A stretch of DNA of 61,033 nucleotides from Bacteroidota bacterium (GTDB lineage Bacteria; Bacteroidota; Bacteroidia; B-17B0; Aurantibacillaceae), in assembly GCA_003153315.1 (NCBI GenBank), contig PLYA01000022.1:25702-86734 (forward strand). Reading direction: 5' to 3'. The position numbers and the translations under genes are program-made. Every line of letters starts with the position of its first letter. Positions within the stretch are counted from its first letter, which is position 1. Below the pieces are notes generated by a model. That model made no database searches, had not been told where the DNA came from, and saw only the letters and a list, made by a program, of their open reading frames with translations. This document shows positions 46,059 to 53,750 of this stretch, in pieces.

Positions 46059-49000
46059 TTAAAAATCAAATTGCAAACCCAAACGTATCATACGTGGCAT
46101 ACCATAGTAACTACCATTATTAAGTTTAGCATTATATAAGGTCGTAAACCCTTGTCCATAAGCTGAACTTTGTGCATATTTTTGGTTTATTTCATTTATA
46201 CCAAAGTTAGATGCCAGATAACCGTCATCAGTAGGGCTTCCTGTATAATTATGTACTGCAATTACATTTTTCGTATTCAGTAGATTTAGTACCTGACAAT
46301 ATACATTCAAGTTATATTGTTTCGTTTTATCTCCATTATCTGAACTGCCCTTACCTAAAGTAAAGTTCTTGTCAATACGCATATCTAATTTAAATTGCCA
46401 TGGCAATCGAGAACCATTTAAAGTTCCGGCAAGATATTGTGTAATATTATTACCAATCTCTTCATCAGATGCAGCAGGAGTTCTACTTGAATAAGGAAGA
46501 CCTGAACTTATACGTCCAACCAAATTAATCCCTAAATTTTTAAGTATCTGATGATTTTTTTCTTTATCTGCTCCTTTTTTAGTAGTAAACTGTGGTCCGC
46601 GGTAATCTTTTCCTTCTCCAAAACGATAGTCCATATTAGCTACAAATGAATGTCTTTGGTCAAAATCCAAAGGCATGATTACACGTAAGTTAGGTTGGCT
46701 ACTATTTGCAAGATTATACCCACTATTTGCATTAGAACCAGAACCATCTGCAAACTGAAGGGTATAGTTTGCACTTAATTGAAATCCTGCAGTACGGCGT
46801 AATTGAAACTCTGCCGAGAAACCCTTTACAGTACCAAAATCTATATTACCATAAGATAAATAAGATAAAGGATAGGCTTGGTTAATACGGGTAATCTCTA
46901 CCATATTGCGCATTTCACGATAAAAACCTGATAATTTAAGCGAGGCGCTTTTCTTTTCATTTAATAATTGACTAAAGCCTAATTCATAATCAACCACACG
47001 CTGTGGTTTTAAATTACCATTATTTACTACAGCGCCTTGATTAGAAGACAGGAAGTAATAATCCTGCGGATTTGTTCTGTTTTGTGATGAATAAGGAACT
47101 CCATTATTCCCATCACTTTGTGAAGCAGGTGGGCGTTCAGTTAAGATATCATAATGTGCGAAAAAGTTTGCAACATCTGATATAGGAAAAGAGAAGGCTA
47201 CACGGGGCATTACATTAATTTGTGGTTTGTATGCAGTGAAAGCTGAATTAGAATATGGACTTTTATCGCTAGGATTTTTCAACCAAGGCTGTGCCTGCCC
47301 ACCACTTGCCTCTGAAATAAGCGTTGGATCAGATATTACGTTACCAGTGGGCCCATACCAAGTAGTAGTACCCGAGGATGTAGTTGTACGAAAACCGGTA
47401 ATTTGTTTTACCTGCGCATTATTATCAGCTACATAGATAACTGCATCCTTTGGTATATTAGATGGTATGGTACCGCTATATTTTCCAGATAAAGAACCAA
47501 TATCTCCTGTGCCATAGGCATCTTTTAATAAAAAGGGATCTTTCAGGACTTGCTGGTTAGCATCGTATCTGTCAACACGTAAACCCACATTAAATTTAAT
47601 ATCTTTAAAATCAAACTTATCCTGTATATAACCTGCCATATATACCGGTGTAAAAGCACCTGTTAACCTATCATATACTTTATCTCCAAACTTATCTGTA
47701 TGAAACTTATTTAAAAAGTCACTAAAATTAACCGAATTGGCTTTTAATCGATGTCCTTCATAATCATAACCGTAAGCGGTTACCAATTGATTACCTTGGT
47801 TTAACAATTCATCAGGTGCAAACATCCCAAGATTAAAGTGAGAAGGGTCATAAGCATCGACATTAATATAAGTAGCATATCCTCCATTATTATTATTATG
47901 TATGCCCATTTGCTGGTCATAAAAATTCTTAGCGAAAACAGACATTGAAGAAAGATTAACTGCAGTTGAATAGGTAACAACATTATAAGTACTTCCTGTA
48001 ATAGGAACTCCTGCATTTACATTTATTATTTGATTTTGATTCAAATTTCCATATTGCTGATGATTATCCGGGTTTATAGCAGAAGAATATGTAGATTGGG
48101 TATATAAAACAGCATTTGTATCTCTTGTATCAAGAGCCTGAGTATGCTGATTTGCCAATTGGCGAGCCTGATTATATAAGCCCCTTCCATTCACATCATA
48201 ACCTGCCTCATTACGTTGGTCATACTCTATACCAACCATTAAAGCATGGTTTTTTATGTCTGCAGAAAAGTTTGACGTTACCCTAAATAAACGATTATCT
48301 CTTGAAAAATATTCTGGAGTTGACCTACCTGTACCATAATATAAGGCTTGTACGTTGTTAGGTGGGGTTCCATTAAGTAATCCTTGTGCATTAAAAAGTT
48401 GGCCATAATTACTAACATTATTCGCACCGATATCACTAATTACCTGACTGGTATAATTGGCCGTAAGCGGGTTTTGGGTACCAGGTTTATAGTTAATTAA
48501 AGAATCCTGATAACCCTGAAGAACATACGCTTGTACTTTTGTATATCCGCCTCCTGCCTTAGGTACTTTTACAGAATCTTGCTTATAAATAGGCATTCTA
48601 TATTCTGTAAATTGACCTACGTATCCATAATTAAAAAAATTATTTTTAAACTGTTCATCCTGCTGAGTATATTTATATTGTTGGTATCCTGCCTGTAAAG
48701 TGAAATAGGCTTTTTTAATTACAGATTGTGATTTCTCTTGTTCAGTAGCATTTTGAGAGCCAAACTGCTGTACTAAACGTGCATAGCCACGCATGGTTCT
48801 TTCTATTACCTGAGGATTATGCTCACTATTCATTAGGGAATATTCCTGAACGAATGTGTGATAGTTATTATAATCAAAGTTACCTCCTAATGTTATTTTT
48901 AAATTTGGTGTTACAGCAATATCAATTTTAGGGGCTAATTCTATTTGCTTTTTTGCTACATTAGGACGAACCTTGGCTGTATATAAATCGTTTGGAGTTA

Positions 49001-49985
49001 AGAAAGATGCCGATGTATAGTAAGATTGATTAGATGGGTTGTACTGAATAGGATTTTGTTCTAATTGAGCTAGTTTACTTTGATTTACCTGTGTTATTCC
49101 ATTTGTCCATGGACGGGGGTCTTTAATATAATTCCCTTGACCACCTATAAAGAAGCCTACTATTGGCTTTTTATTGTTAGCCGAGTCCTTTTTCATTATA
49201 AGCGGACCTCCTATACTAAAACCTAAAGAGTTATAACCATAAGGATCTGTTAATTCTGAAGAGATGGCCTCTATACCTCCAAAAAATTTAGGTTGGACAC
49301 CACGCGTAGTTATAGAAACAGCACCACCGGTAATATCACCATATTGAGCAGGTAACCCACCTAATACAATACTCATCTGCTCCACTGCTTGCTGAGGCAT
49401 ATTTGGGGTACCAATGGCACGTTCTCCATCTATAAAATAGTTAGTACTGTTTGAACGGGCACCACGCACCTGAATTTGTTGGCTGGAACCATTATCAGTT
49501 ACCACAACACCCGCCGCCATACCAATTACACCTTCTACAGATTTATCAGCAACATGCTGAAAAGTTTCTCTGTCTACCACTGCACCACTTTTAGTATCTG
49601 GGTCTATTAAAGGAACAGCATACTCTGTTATTACTACTTCGTTAAGATTGACACCTCCTTCATTAGATAAAGCTATATTCACATAAGACGGTTTATCATT
49701 TAATACTTGTACATTTTCTACCTGTTGTGGTTGATAACCCACATAAACCGCCTTAACATTATATTTTCCTGCAGTTATATTTTTAACATAAGCAACTCCA
49801 TCCATATCGGTAGTAGCCACTGCAACCTGTGTTTTGCCTAAAAACACAACAATGTTGGCAAAAGGTATGGTTTCCTTATTAACTTTATCGGTTAAGGTAA
49901 CTTTTATAGAACCTCCGTTGTTTTGTGCGCTTAGGCAAAAGCCTAAAAAAACAAACCCTACAAGCAGTAAATAAACTTTTTTCAT
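46059..49985 (-). CDS. SusC-like TonB-dependent receptor
   Basis: A 1308-residue outer-membrane receptor. Signal peptide 1-20; an N-terminal carboxypeptidase-regulatory-like domain (about 22-108); plug domain (VIGMAAGVVVTDNGSSQQ, QVRGARSNSTNYFIDGE, about 150-235); and a large 22-stranded barrel ending in the aromatic signature IRLGLQFDF. It imports a ligand using TonB energy. No SusD partner is adjacent. Instead the next genes are the large T9SS cargo and a PorV-like protein, and the three look like one operon (gaps of 19 and 24 bases). The substrate is unknown. Confidence 0.9.
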   Translation of the reverse strand: MKKVYLLLVGFVFLGFCLSAQNNGGSIKVTLTDKVNKETIPFANIVVFLGKTQVAVATTDMDGVAYVKNITAGKYNVKAVYVGYQPQQVENVQVLNDKPSYVNIALSNEGGVNLNEVVITEYAVPLIDPDTKSGAVVDRETFQHVADKSVEGVIGMAAGVVVTDNGSSQQIQVRGARSNSTNYFIDGERAIGTPNMPQQAVEQMSIVLGGLPAQYGDITGGAVSITTRGVQPKFFGGIEAISSELTDPYGYNSLGFSIGGPLIMKKDSANNKKPIVGFFIGGQGNYIKDPRPWTNGITQVNQSKLAQLEQNPIQYNPSNQSYYTSASFLTPNDLYTAKVRPNVAKKQIELAPKIDIAVTPNLKITLGGNFDYNNYHTFVQEYSLMNSEHNPQVIERTMRGYARLVQQFGSQNATEQEKSQSVIKKAYFTLQAGYQQYKYTQQDEQFKNNFFNYGYVGQFTEYRMPIYKQDSVKVPKAGGGYTKVQAYVLQGYQDSLINYKPGTQNPLTANYTSQVISDIGANNVSNYGQLFNAQGLLNGTPPNNVQALYYGTGRSTPEYFSRDNRLFRVTSNFSADIKNHALMVGIEYDQRNEAGYDVNGRGLYNQARQLANQHTQALDTRDTNAVLYTQSTYSSAINPDNHQQYGNLNQNQIINVNAGVPITGSTYNVVTYSTAVNLSSMSVFAKNFYDQQMGIHNNNNGGYATYINVDAYDPSHFNLGMFAPDELLNQGNQLVTAYGYDYEGHRLKANSVNFSDFLNKFHTDKFGDKVYDRLTGAFTPVYMAGYIQDKFDFKDIKFNVGLRVDRYDANQQVLKDPFLLKDAYGTGDIGSLSGKYSGTIPSNIPKDAVIYVADNNAQVKQITGFRTTTSSGTTTWYGPTGNVISDPTLISEASGGQAQPWLKNPSDKSPYSNSAFTAYKPQINVMPRVAFSFPISDVANFFAHYDILTERPPASQSDGNNGVPYSSQNRTNPQDYYFLSSNQGAVVNNGNLKPQRVVDYELGFSQLLNEKKSASLKLSGFYREMRNMVEITRINQAYPLSYLSYGNIDFGTVKGFSAEFQLRRTAGFQLSANYTLQFADGSGSNANSGYNLANSSQPNLRVIMPLDFDQRHSFVANMDYRFGEGKDYRGPQFTTKKGADKEKNHQILKNLGINLVGRISSGLPYSSRTPAASDEEIGNNITQYLAGTLNGSRLPWQFKLDMRIDKNFTLGKGSSDNGDKTKQYNLNVYCQVLNLLNTKNVIAVHNYTGSPTDDGYLASNFGINEINQKYAQSSAYGQGFTTLYNAKLNNGSYYGMPRMIRLGLQFDF

Positions 49986-50194
49986 ATTGCTTTATTTATA
50001 TTTAATATAATATCAATCTTATTTTGAGGGGCTAAAAGTAACATCCTGTTAAAATATCACAAAATTTATTTTCATTTAATTTTAAGAACTTGTTAAATGA
50101 TCGGTTCTTTTTCAATTTTATCGGTTTTTAATAATTATTAACGACCTCTGCACAATATTACAAAAATTAGAATGCCAAAAGTAAATTATTAAAT

Positions 50195-50257
50195 AAACGG
50201 TGGGATTTTTTTTTTAAACGGTCGATTTTAACAAAAATACGGTCAAATTGGCCAAAA
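50195..50257. repeat. Weak 21-bp tandem array G (3 units)
   Basis: Three units share ANACGGT at 50195, 50216 and 50237, exactly 21 bp apart, each followed by an A/T-rich stretch. Flanking sequence loses the pattern, so this may be chance or a decayed array. The 357-base gap between the TonB receptor and the Lys-rich gene (49986-50342) otherwise holds AT-rich sequence and no gene or clear promoter that I can see. Confidence 0.4.
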
Positions 50258-50342
50258 GTCATTTGGCAGAAAAAGGTATTATTTTGCCCAAATTTAACTT
50301 CAGAATAGATTTTTTGTTTAAAATAGCAATAAGGTAAATTAG

Positions 50343-50627
50343 TTAATTAACGTTTTTGGTATTGCTTTGTTTATCGCGCTTTTTGTTCTTTTTCATGCGC
50401 TTTAGTACCGCTTTGCTTTGCAGGCGTTTGTGATGCTCTTTAATAGCCTTTTCTTCTGCTTTTTTCTGTTTGCGCTCTTCTTTTCTTTTAATTCTATCGG
50501 CTTTATGCTGCTTGCGATTAGATACTATTTGATTCTCTTTACCTTCTTTGGTTGCTTCTTGTGCCACTGCATGGTTAGTTCCCATTATAGCAAACACAAA
50601 GATTATTGCAATTATAGTTTTACGCAT
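50343..50627 (-). CDS. Small Lys-rich exported protein, unknown function
   Basis: A 94-residue protein. A signal peptide (residues 1-22, ending AVAQ) is followed by an extremely basic, Lys/Arg/Glu-rich region predicted helical (KRKEERKQKKAEEKAIKE). No family is recognised. Its ATG (50625-50627) lies within the last codons of the dCMP deaminase gene (8-base overlap), so the two are translationally coupled. Confidence 0.7.
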   Translation of the reverse strand: MRKTIIAIIFVFAIMGTNHAVAQEATKEGKENQIVSNRKQHKADRIKRKEERKQKKAEEKAIKEHHKRLQSKAVLKRMKKNKKRDKQSNTKNVN

Positions 50628-51084
50628 GGTGCAATTTATACCTGATTACTTCTACCCCAAATTTCATTAAAAAGTCTGCGCCTTCTTCAGTTGGCAAACC
50701 TTTCATTTCGGCATAAGAATTTAAATAAATCACCTTTTTTATACCAACCGTATATATAACACGGGCGCAGGCAATACAAGGAGCAAGCGTTACATAAACC
50801 GTACTTCCTTCTAATGATACATTGCTTTTGGTAGCATATAATATAGCATTTTGCTCGGCATGAAGTGCTAAAGAACAGCTATTCTTACTATCTCTTGGGC
50901 AGCCTGTTTCCGGCCATTCTATATCACAGTTATGCGTTCCGGCAGGCGGGCCGTTATACCCCACAGAAATAATACGGGTATCTTTTGTAAGAACCGCACC
51001 TACCTGCGCTTTTACACAATGCGATCTTTTACTGAGATTAATGGCAAGCTCCATATATATATCATCAAAAGCGGGCTTGCTCAT
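50620..51084 (-). CDS. Deoxycytidylate (dCMP) deaminase
   Basis: A 154-residue zinc enzyme of the ComEB/dCMP deaminase group that makes dUMP for thymidylate synthesis. HAE (in LHAEQNAI) and PCIAC (PCxxC) form the zinc site. Earlier AQVGAVLTKDTRIISVGYNG is the typical N-terminal sheet, and GCPRDSKNSCSLA is an extra loop that can bind a second zinc or an allosteric nucleotide. Normal length. It overlaps the Lys-rich gene by 8 bases. Confidence 0.92.
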   Translation of the reverse strand: MSKPAFDDIYMELAINLSKRSHCVKAQVGAVLTKDTRIISVGYNGPPAGTHNCDIEWPETGCPRDSKNSCSLALHAEQNAILYATKSNVSLEGSTVYVTLAPCIACARVIYTVGIKKVIYLNSYAEMKGLPTEEGADFLMKFGVEVIRYKLHHA

Positions 51085-51135
51085 TTTTTTTAAGGGTTTT
51101 TGTTATTTAGAAGAACAACAACTATCAAAATAAAG

Positions 51136-51216
51136 TGCGGATGAAGGGACTCGAACCCCCACGCCTCTCGGCACCAGATCCTAAGTCTGGCGCGGCTGCC
51201 ATTACGCCACATCCGC
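51136..51216 (-). tRNA. tRNA-Leu (anticodon TAG)
   Basis: 81 bases. Acceptor GCGGATG/CATCCGC, a long variable arm, T arm GGGGGTTCGAGTCCC with a GTTCGAG loop, and anticodon loop CTTAGGA in stem CCAGA/TCTGG. No encoded CCA. It is 45 bases from tRNA-Asn on the same strand. Confidence 0.95.
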
Positions 51217-51261
51217 ATCTATTTCAAAAAACAAAGAGGCTTTTTAGTGCCTCTTTCTTTG

Positions 51262-51335
51262 CTCCTCGGACTGGACTCGAACCAGTGACCCCATGATTAA
51301 CAGTCATGTGCTCTAACCAGCTGAGCTACCAAGGA
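51262..51335 (-). tRNA. tRNA-Asn (anticodon GTT)
   Basis: 74 bases. Acceptor TCCTTGG/CCGAGGA, D arm GCTCAGCTGGTTAGAGC, anticodon loop CTGTTAA, T loop GTTCGAGTC. No encoded CCA. Probably cotranscribed with the tRNA-Leu gene downstream. Confidence 0.95.
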
Positions 51336-51436
51336 ATGTTCCATTTCTTTTCAAACGGGCTGCAATATTACTATCATTTTTGCAAATAACCAATTTTAAA
51401 GATACGAAATTTTATTTTTTTCCCTAACGCAAAAAC

Positions 51437-51469
51437 AAAAAAGCCCTCTCTTTTCAGAGAAGGGCTTTT
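51437..51469. terminator. Bidirectional intrinsic terminator
   Basis: AAAAGCCCTCTC, loop, GAGAAGGGCTTTT: GC stem with A-run on one side and T-run on the other, so it can act on either strand. It would end the hypothetical gene at 51514 on the minus strand. Confidence 0.75.
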
Positions 51470-51479
51470 AAATTAATAA

Positions 51480-51506
51480 GATTGCCGCGCTTCGCTCGCA
51501 ATGACG
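51480..51506. repeat. GATTGC-type short inverted repeat
   Basis: An element beginning GATTGCCGCGCTTCGCTC and ending GCAATGACG, with outer arms ATTGC/GCAAT. It resembles short dispersed repeats of Bacteroidota and other bacteria; a partial relative lies at 14869-14883. It sits just after the stop codon of the 51514 gene. Confidence 0.6.
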
Positions 51507-51513
51507 ACACGCT

Positions 51514-52233
51514 CTAAGTAATAATACAACTAAACACAGGGCCAAAATAATGCAACACCCCTTTGTTATCTACCCAGCAGGCAAAACCGCAAAGGCGCAT
51601 ACCCGAGCTTGCCATACCTACGTTTAGCGTGGTAATCATTTTTTGAGGCTCAAAATGTTTAGTGCACGCATCGGGGCTGGCGGGCAACGGCAGGTTAGCG
51701 GCTTGTATAATATACTCTACCAGCGCATGGTGTATATCGGCTGGTTTGCCGGTAGATTTTGGACTATCCTTATCATGAATAGTAAAGGTAACCGTGCCCG
51801 GAGAGTTAGATTTTACCTGCACATTAGGATAATCAACCTCGGCGCGCAGCATAGAAGGCGTGTGTGCAAGCGTGGCAACAATAAGACCCAGTTCTATTTT
51901 CAGCGCATTGGTTACTTTACTATTATTACGAATGTACTCTGCCACCGTTTTCCTAATGCCACCCGCGCCGCTAATATACGCCTTTCGGGCATCATTGCGG
52001 GTTTTGCGCGCACTTTTGGTGGCGTTGCCGTGCGGCGGCGCAGCTGCATAAGCGCTGGCATAGGTGGCTTGCAGTGCCAGCAAGGCTGCTAATTGACTGT
52101 TTGCGCCCGTAGGAATACCTATAAGCGCCAAATTTGCCACAATTTGTAACACCGTCATAAAGTTAGACTGCCACAAATCAAACTGTACCATTGGGTGCGG
52201 AACCCAGTCGGTATACTTCTTCTTGTTTCCCAT
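51514..52233 (-). CDS. Hypothetical protein, Bacteroidota-specific type
   Basis: A 239-residue protein without signal peptide. The first 130 residues are helical and Ala/Asn-rich (VPHPMVQFDLWQSNFM, ATKSARKTRNDARKAYI). The last 100 look like a beta-sandwich (TVTFTIHDKDSPKSTGKP, KMITTLNVGMASSGMRLCGFACWVD, GVLHYFGPVFSCIIT). I recognise the general layout (helical N-terminus with NDAR-K-A-, then a fibronectin-like domain) from uncharacterised Bacteroidota proteins, but no function is known. The gene is visibly GC-richer than its neighbours. It lies between a tRNA pair with a repeat and array E, a context that suggests an accessory locus. Confidence 0.68.
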   Translation of the reverse strand: MGNKKKYTDWVPHPMVQFDLWQSNFMTVLQIVANLALIGIPTGANSQLAALLALQATYASAYAAAPPHGNATKSARKTRNDARKAYISGAGGIRKTVAEYIRNNSKVTNALKIELGLIVATLAHTPSMLRAEVDYPNVQVKSNSPGTVTFTIHDKDSPKSTGKPADIHHALVEYIIQAANLPLPASPDACTKHFEPQKMITTLNVGMASSGMRLCGFACWVDNKGVLHYFGPVFSCIIT

Positions 52234-52284
52234 GATATTTTGTTTTTATTGGTTTATATTTTAGTTATTAATTTCATTTTTCTG

Positions 52285-52494
52285 TCCTTATATATACTTA
52301 CAGTCTTTCGGTAAGTGCTTACGGAGTTTTGGTAAGTGCTTACGGAATTTCGGTAAGTGCTTACAGAGTTTTGGTAAGTGCTTACGGAATTTCGGTAAGT
52401 GCTTACAGAGTTTCGGTAAGTGCTTACAGAGTTTCGGTAAGTGCTTACAGAGTTTTGAAAAGTGTTTACCAAGTTTCGGTAAGTGTTGTTTTTT
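52285..52494. repeat. 21-bp tandem repeat array E (10 units)
   Basis: Ten units of exactly 21 bp with core CGGTAAGTGCTTACRG; units 2-8 (52306-52452) are nearly identical and the first, ninth and tenth are degenerate. Each unit contains the inverted repeat GTAAG-TG-CTTAC. It lies upstream of both the 51514-52233 gene and the TPR gene (divergent), in a 435-base space. The remaining 160 bases hold only the TPR promoter. Frames are open on both strands (72 codons minus) as an effect of the unit length. Confidence 0.93.
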
Positions 52495-52653
52495 TGTTCA
52501 AAGAGCCTTATACTTCTTGTTTGTTATAGTAAAGGTATAAAGAAATAGCCTATCAACAAAGGCTTGCAGCGTATTTAGTTTTCAACTTTGGTTAATATTT
52601 TGGGTTTGGAAATGTGGATTTTTCGTTTAGATTATAGGGACGCGAGGTTTTTG

Positions 52654-52661
52654 TATATTTG
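52654..52661 (+). promoter_or_regulatory. Promoter -7 box for the TPR gene, nearly leaderless
   Basis: TATATTTG ends 7 bases before the ATG at 52669. Confidence 0.6.
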
Positions 52662-52668
52662 AGGGGAA

Positions 52669-53535
52669 ATGAAAAACTATTTAATTATAATTATATCTCT
52701 GTTAAGTATTAACTACTATGGGCAAACAGCAGATATAAACTCTTTAAAACAACAATTAAAAAAAGAGAAACCTGATACAAATAAAGTTAATGATTTTATC
52801 TTATTAAGTAAGCTGCAACATCATATAGGAGATTACGAAGCATCTTTGCAAAATGCTAACAACGCAAAAAGTTTAGCCGAGAAACTTGGATTTAAAACAG
52901 GAGTTGCAAATGCTCTTACCTGTATTGGCACTGTTTATTTCTATCAAGGTAAATATCCTGAATCAATAAAAAGTCAATTAGATGCTTTAAAGATAAACGA
53001 AGAGATTGGGAATAAAAAAGGCATAGCCGCTTCCTATATAGTAATAGGGAATGTTCAAAGAATGCAGCATAATTATGGTGAAGCAATTAAAAACAATTCA
53101 GACGCATTAAAAATATTAGAAGAATTAGGTAATAAACAGGGTATAGCTGCATGTTATGGAAACATAGGAGAACTTTATGAACGACAAGGGAATTATACAG
53201 AGGCTTTAAAAAATCAGTTAGCTGCATTAAAGATAAATGAAGAAATAGGTTATCAAAAGGGTGTTGCCGCATGTTATGGAAACATAGGAAACATATATGG
53301 TTATCAGGGAAACGCTGATGAAGCTTTGAAAAACTATTTTGCAGGTTTAAAAATATCAGAACAGCTTGGAGATAAATATAGCATGGTAGGTACTTATGCT
53401 AATATTGGCAAAATGTATAAAGGATTAAAAAATGAAAAGGAAGCTAAAAAATATTTTAAAAGTGGTTTAAGTCTTGCAAAAGAAATAGGAGCAAATGACC
53501 TTGAACAGCGTATAGAAAAGATGATGAAAGAATAA
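52669..53535 (+). CDS. Secreted or periplasmic TPR protein without effector domain
   Basis: A 288-residue protein with a signal peptide (about 1-18, ending YYGQ) and five or six 40-residue TPR-type repeats (GxxYxxQGNYxEALKNxxxALKI). The repeats are similar in DNA as well: the segment coding ACYGNIG occurs twice, 120 bp apart. Related Bacteroidota proteins usually continue into a membrane helix and a histidine-kinase or LuxR-type output domain; this one stops after the repeats. It may therefore be a truncated sensor or a simple scaffold. Repeat R2 begins 11 bases after its stop. Confidence 0.82.
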   Translation: MKNYLIIIISLLSINYYGQTADINSLKQQLKKEKPDTNKVNDFILLSKLQHHIGDYEASLQNANNAKSLAEKLGFKTGVANALTCIGTVYFYQGKYPESIKSQLDALKINEEIGNKKGIAASYIVIGNVQRMQHNYGEAIKNNSDALKILEELGNKQGIAACYGNIGELYERQGNYTEALKNQLAALKINEEIGYQKGVAACYGNIGNIYGYQGNADEALKNYFAGLKISEQLGDKYSMVGTYANIGKMYKGLKNEKEAKKYFKSGLSLAKEIGANDLEQRIEKMMKE

Positions 53536-53546
53536 AGTTATTGCTC

Positions 53547-53633
53547 GCGTTAGGGATTGTAGTGGAAAGCCCACAGCCATAATCGGCGAGGACTTGCAAC
53601 GTAAAGCCCGACGGCGTAACCGCCGGAACGCCC
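53547..53633. repeat. Structured interspersed repeat, copy R2
   Basis: The second copy of the element at 143-230. The conserved blocks are GGGATTGTAGTGGAAAGCC, AAAGCCCGAC and GGAACGCCC, and the ends GCGTT/AACGC are again complementary. The second hairpin is CGGCG/CGCCG with loop TAAC in place of CCTTTG/CAAAGG with TAAT, a two-sided change that keeps pairing. The first hairpin is imperfect here (GCC/GGC core). It is followed by a second inverted repeat, CCCTTCCC-ATT-GGGAAGGG (53646-53664), and by CCTTTCC-TGT-GGAAAGG (53686-53702). Confidence 0.75.
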
Positions 53634-53731
53634 TACCCATCCCCAACCCTTCCCATTGGGAAGGGAGTAGTACGCTCTCGCAAGTCCTTTCCTGTGGAAA
53701 GGATTTAGGATAGGTGTTAAATAAATACCAA

Positions 53732-53739
53732 TATATTTG
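53732..53739 (+). promoter_or_regulatory. Promoter -7 box for the PfkB-family gene
   Basis: TATATTTG, 11 bases before the ATG at 53751. Confidence 0.6.
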
Positions 53740-53750
53740 CAGAAAAAAAT

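Noticed and set aside
46059-49985. Polysaccharide utilisation locus
   Set aside because: A SusC-like receptor is present but there is no SusD, no glycoside hydrolase and no PUL regulator next to it.
52254-52529. 72-codon minus-strand and 66-codon plus-strand frames over array E
   Set aside because: Repeat translations (NSVSTYR type) with no independent support.
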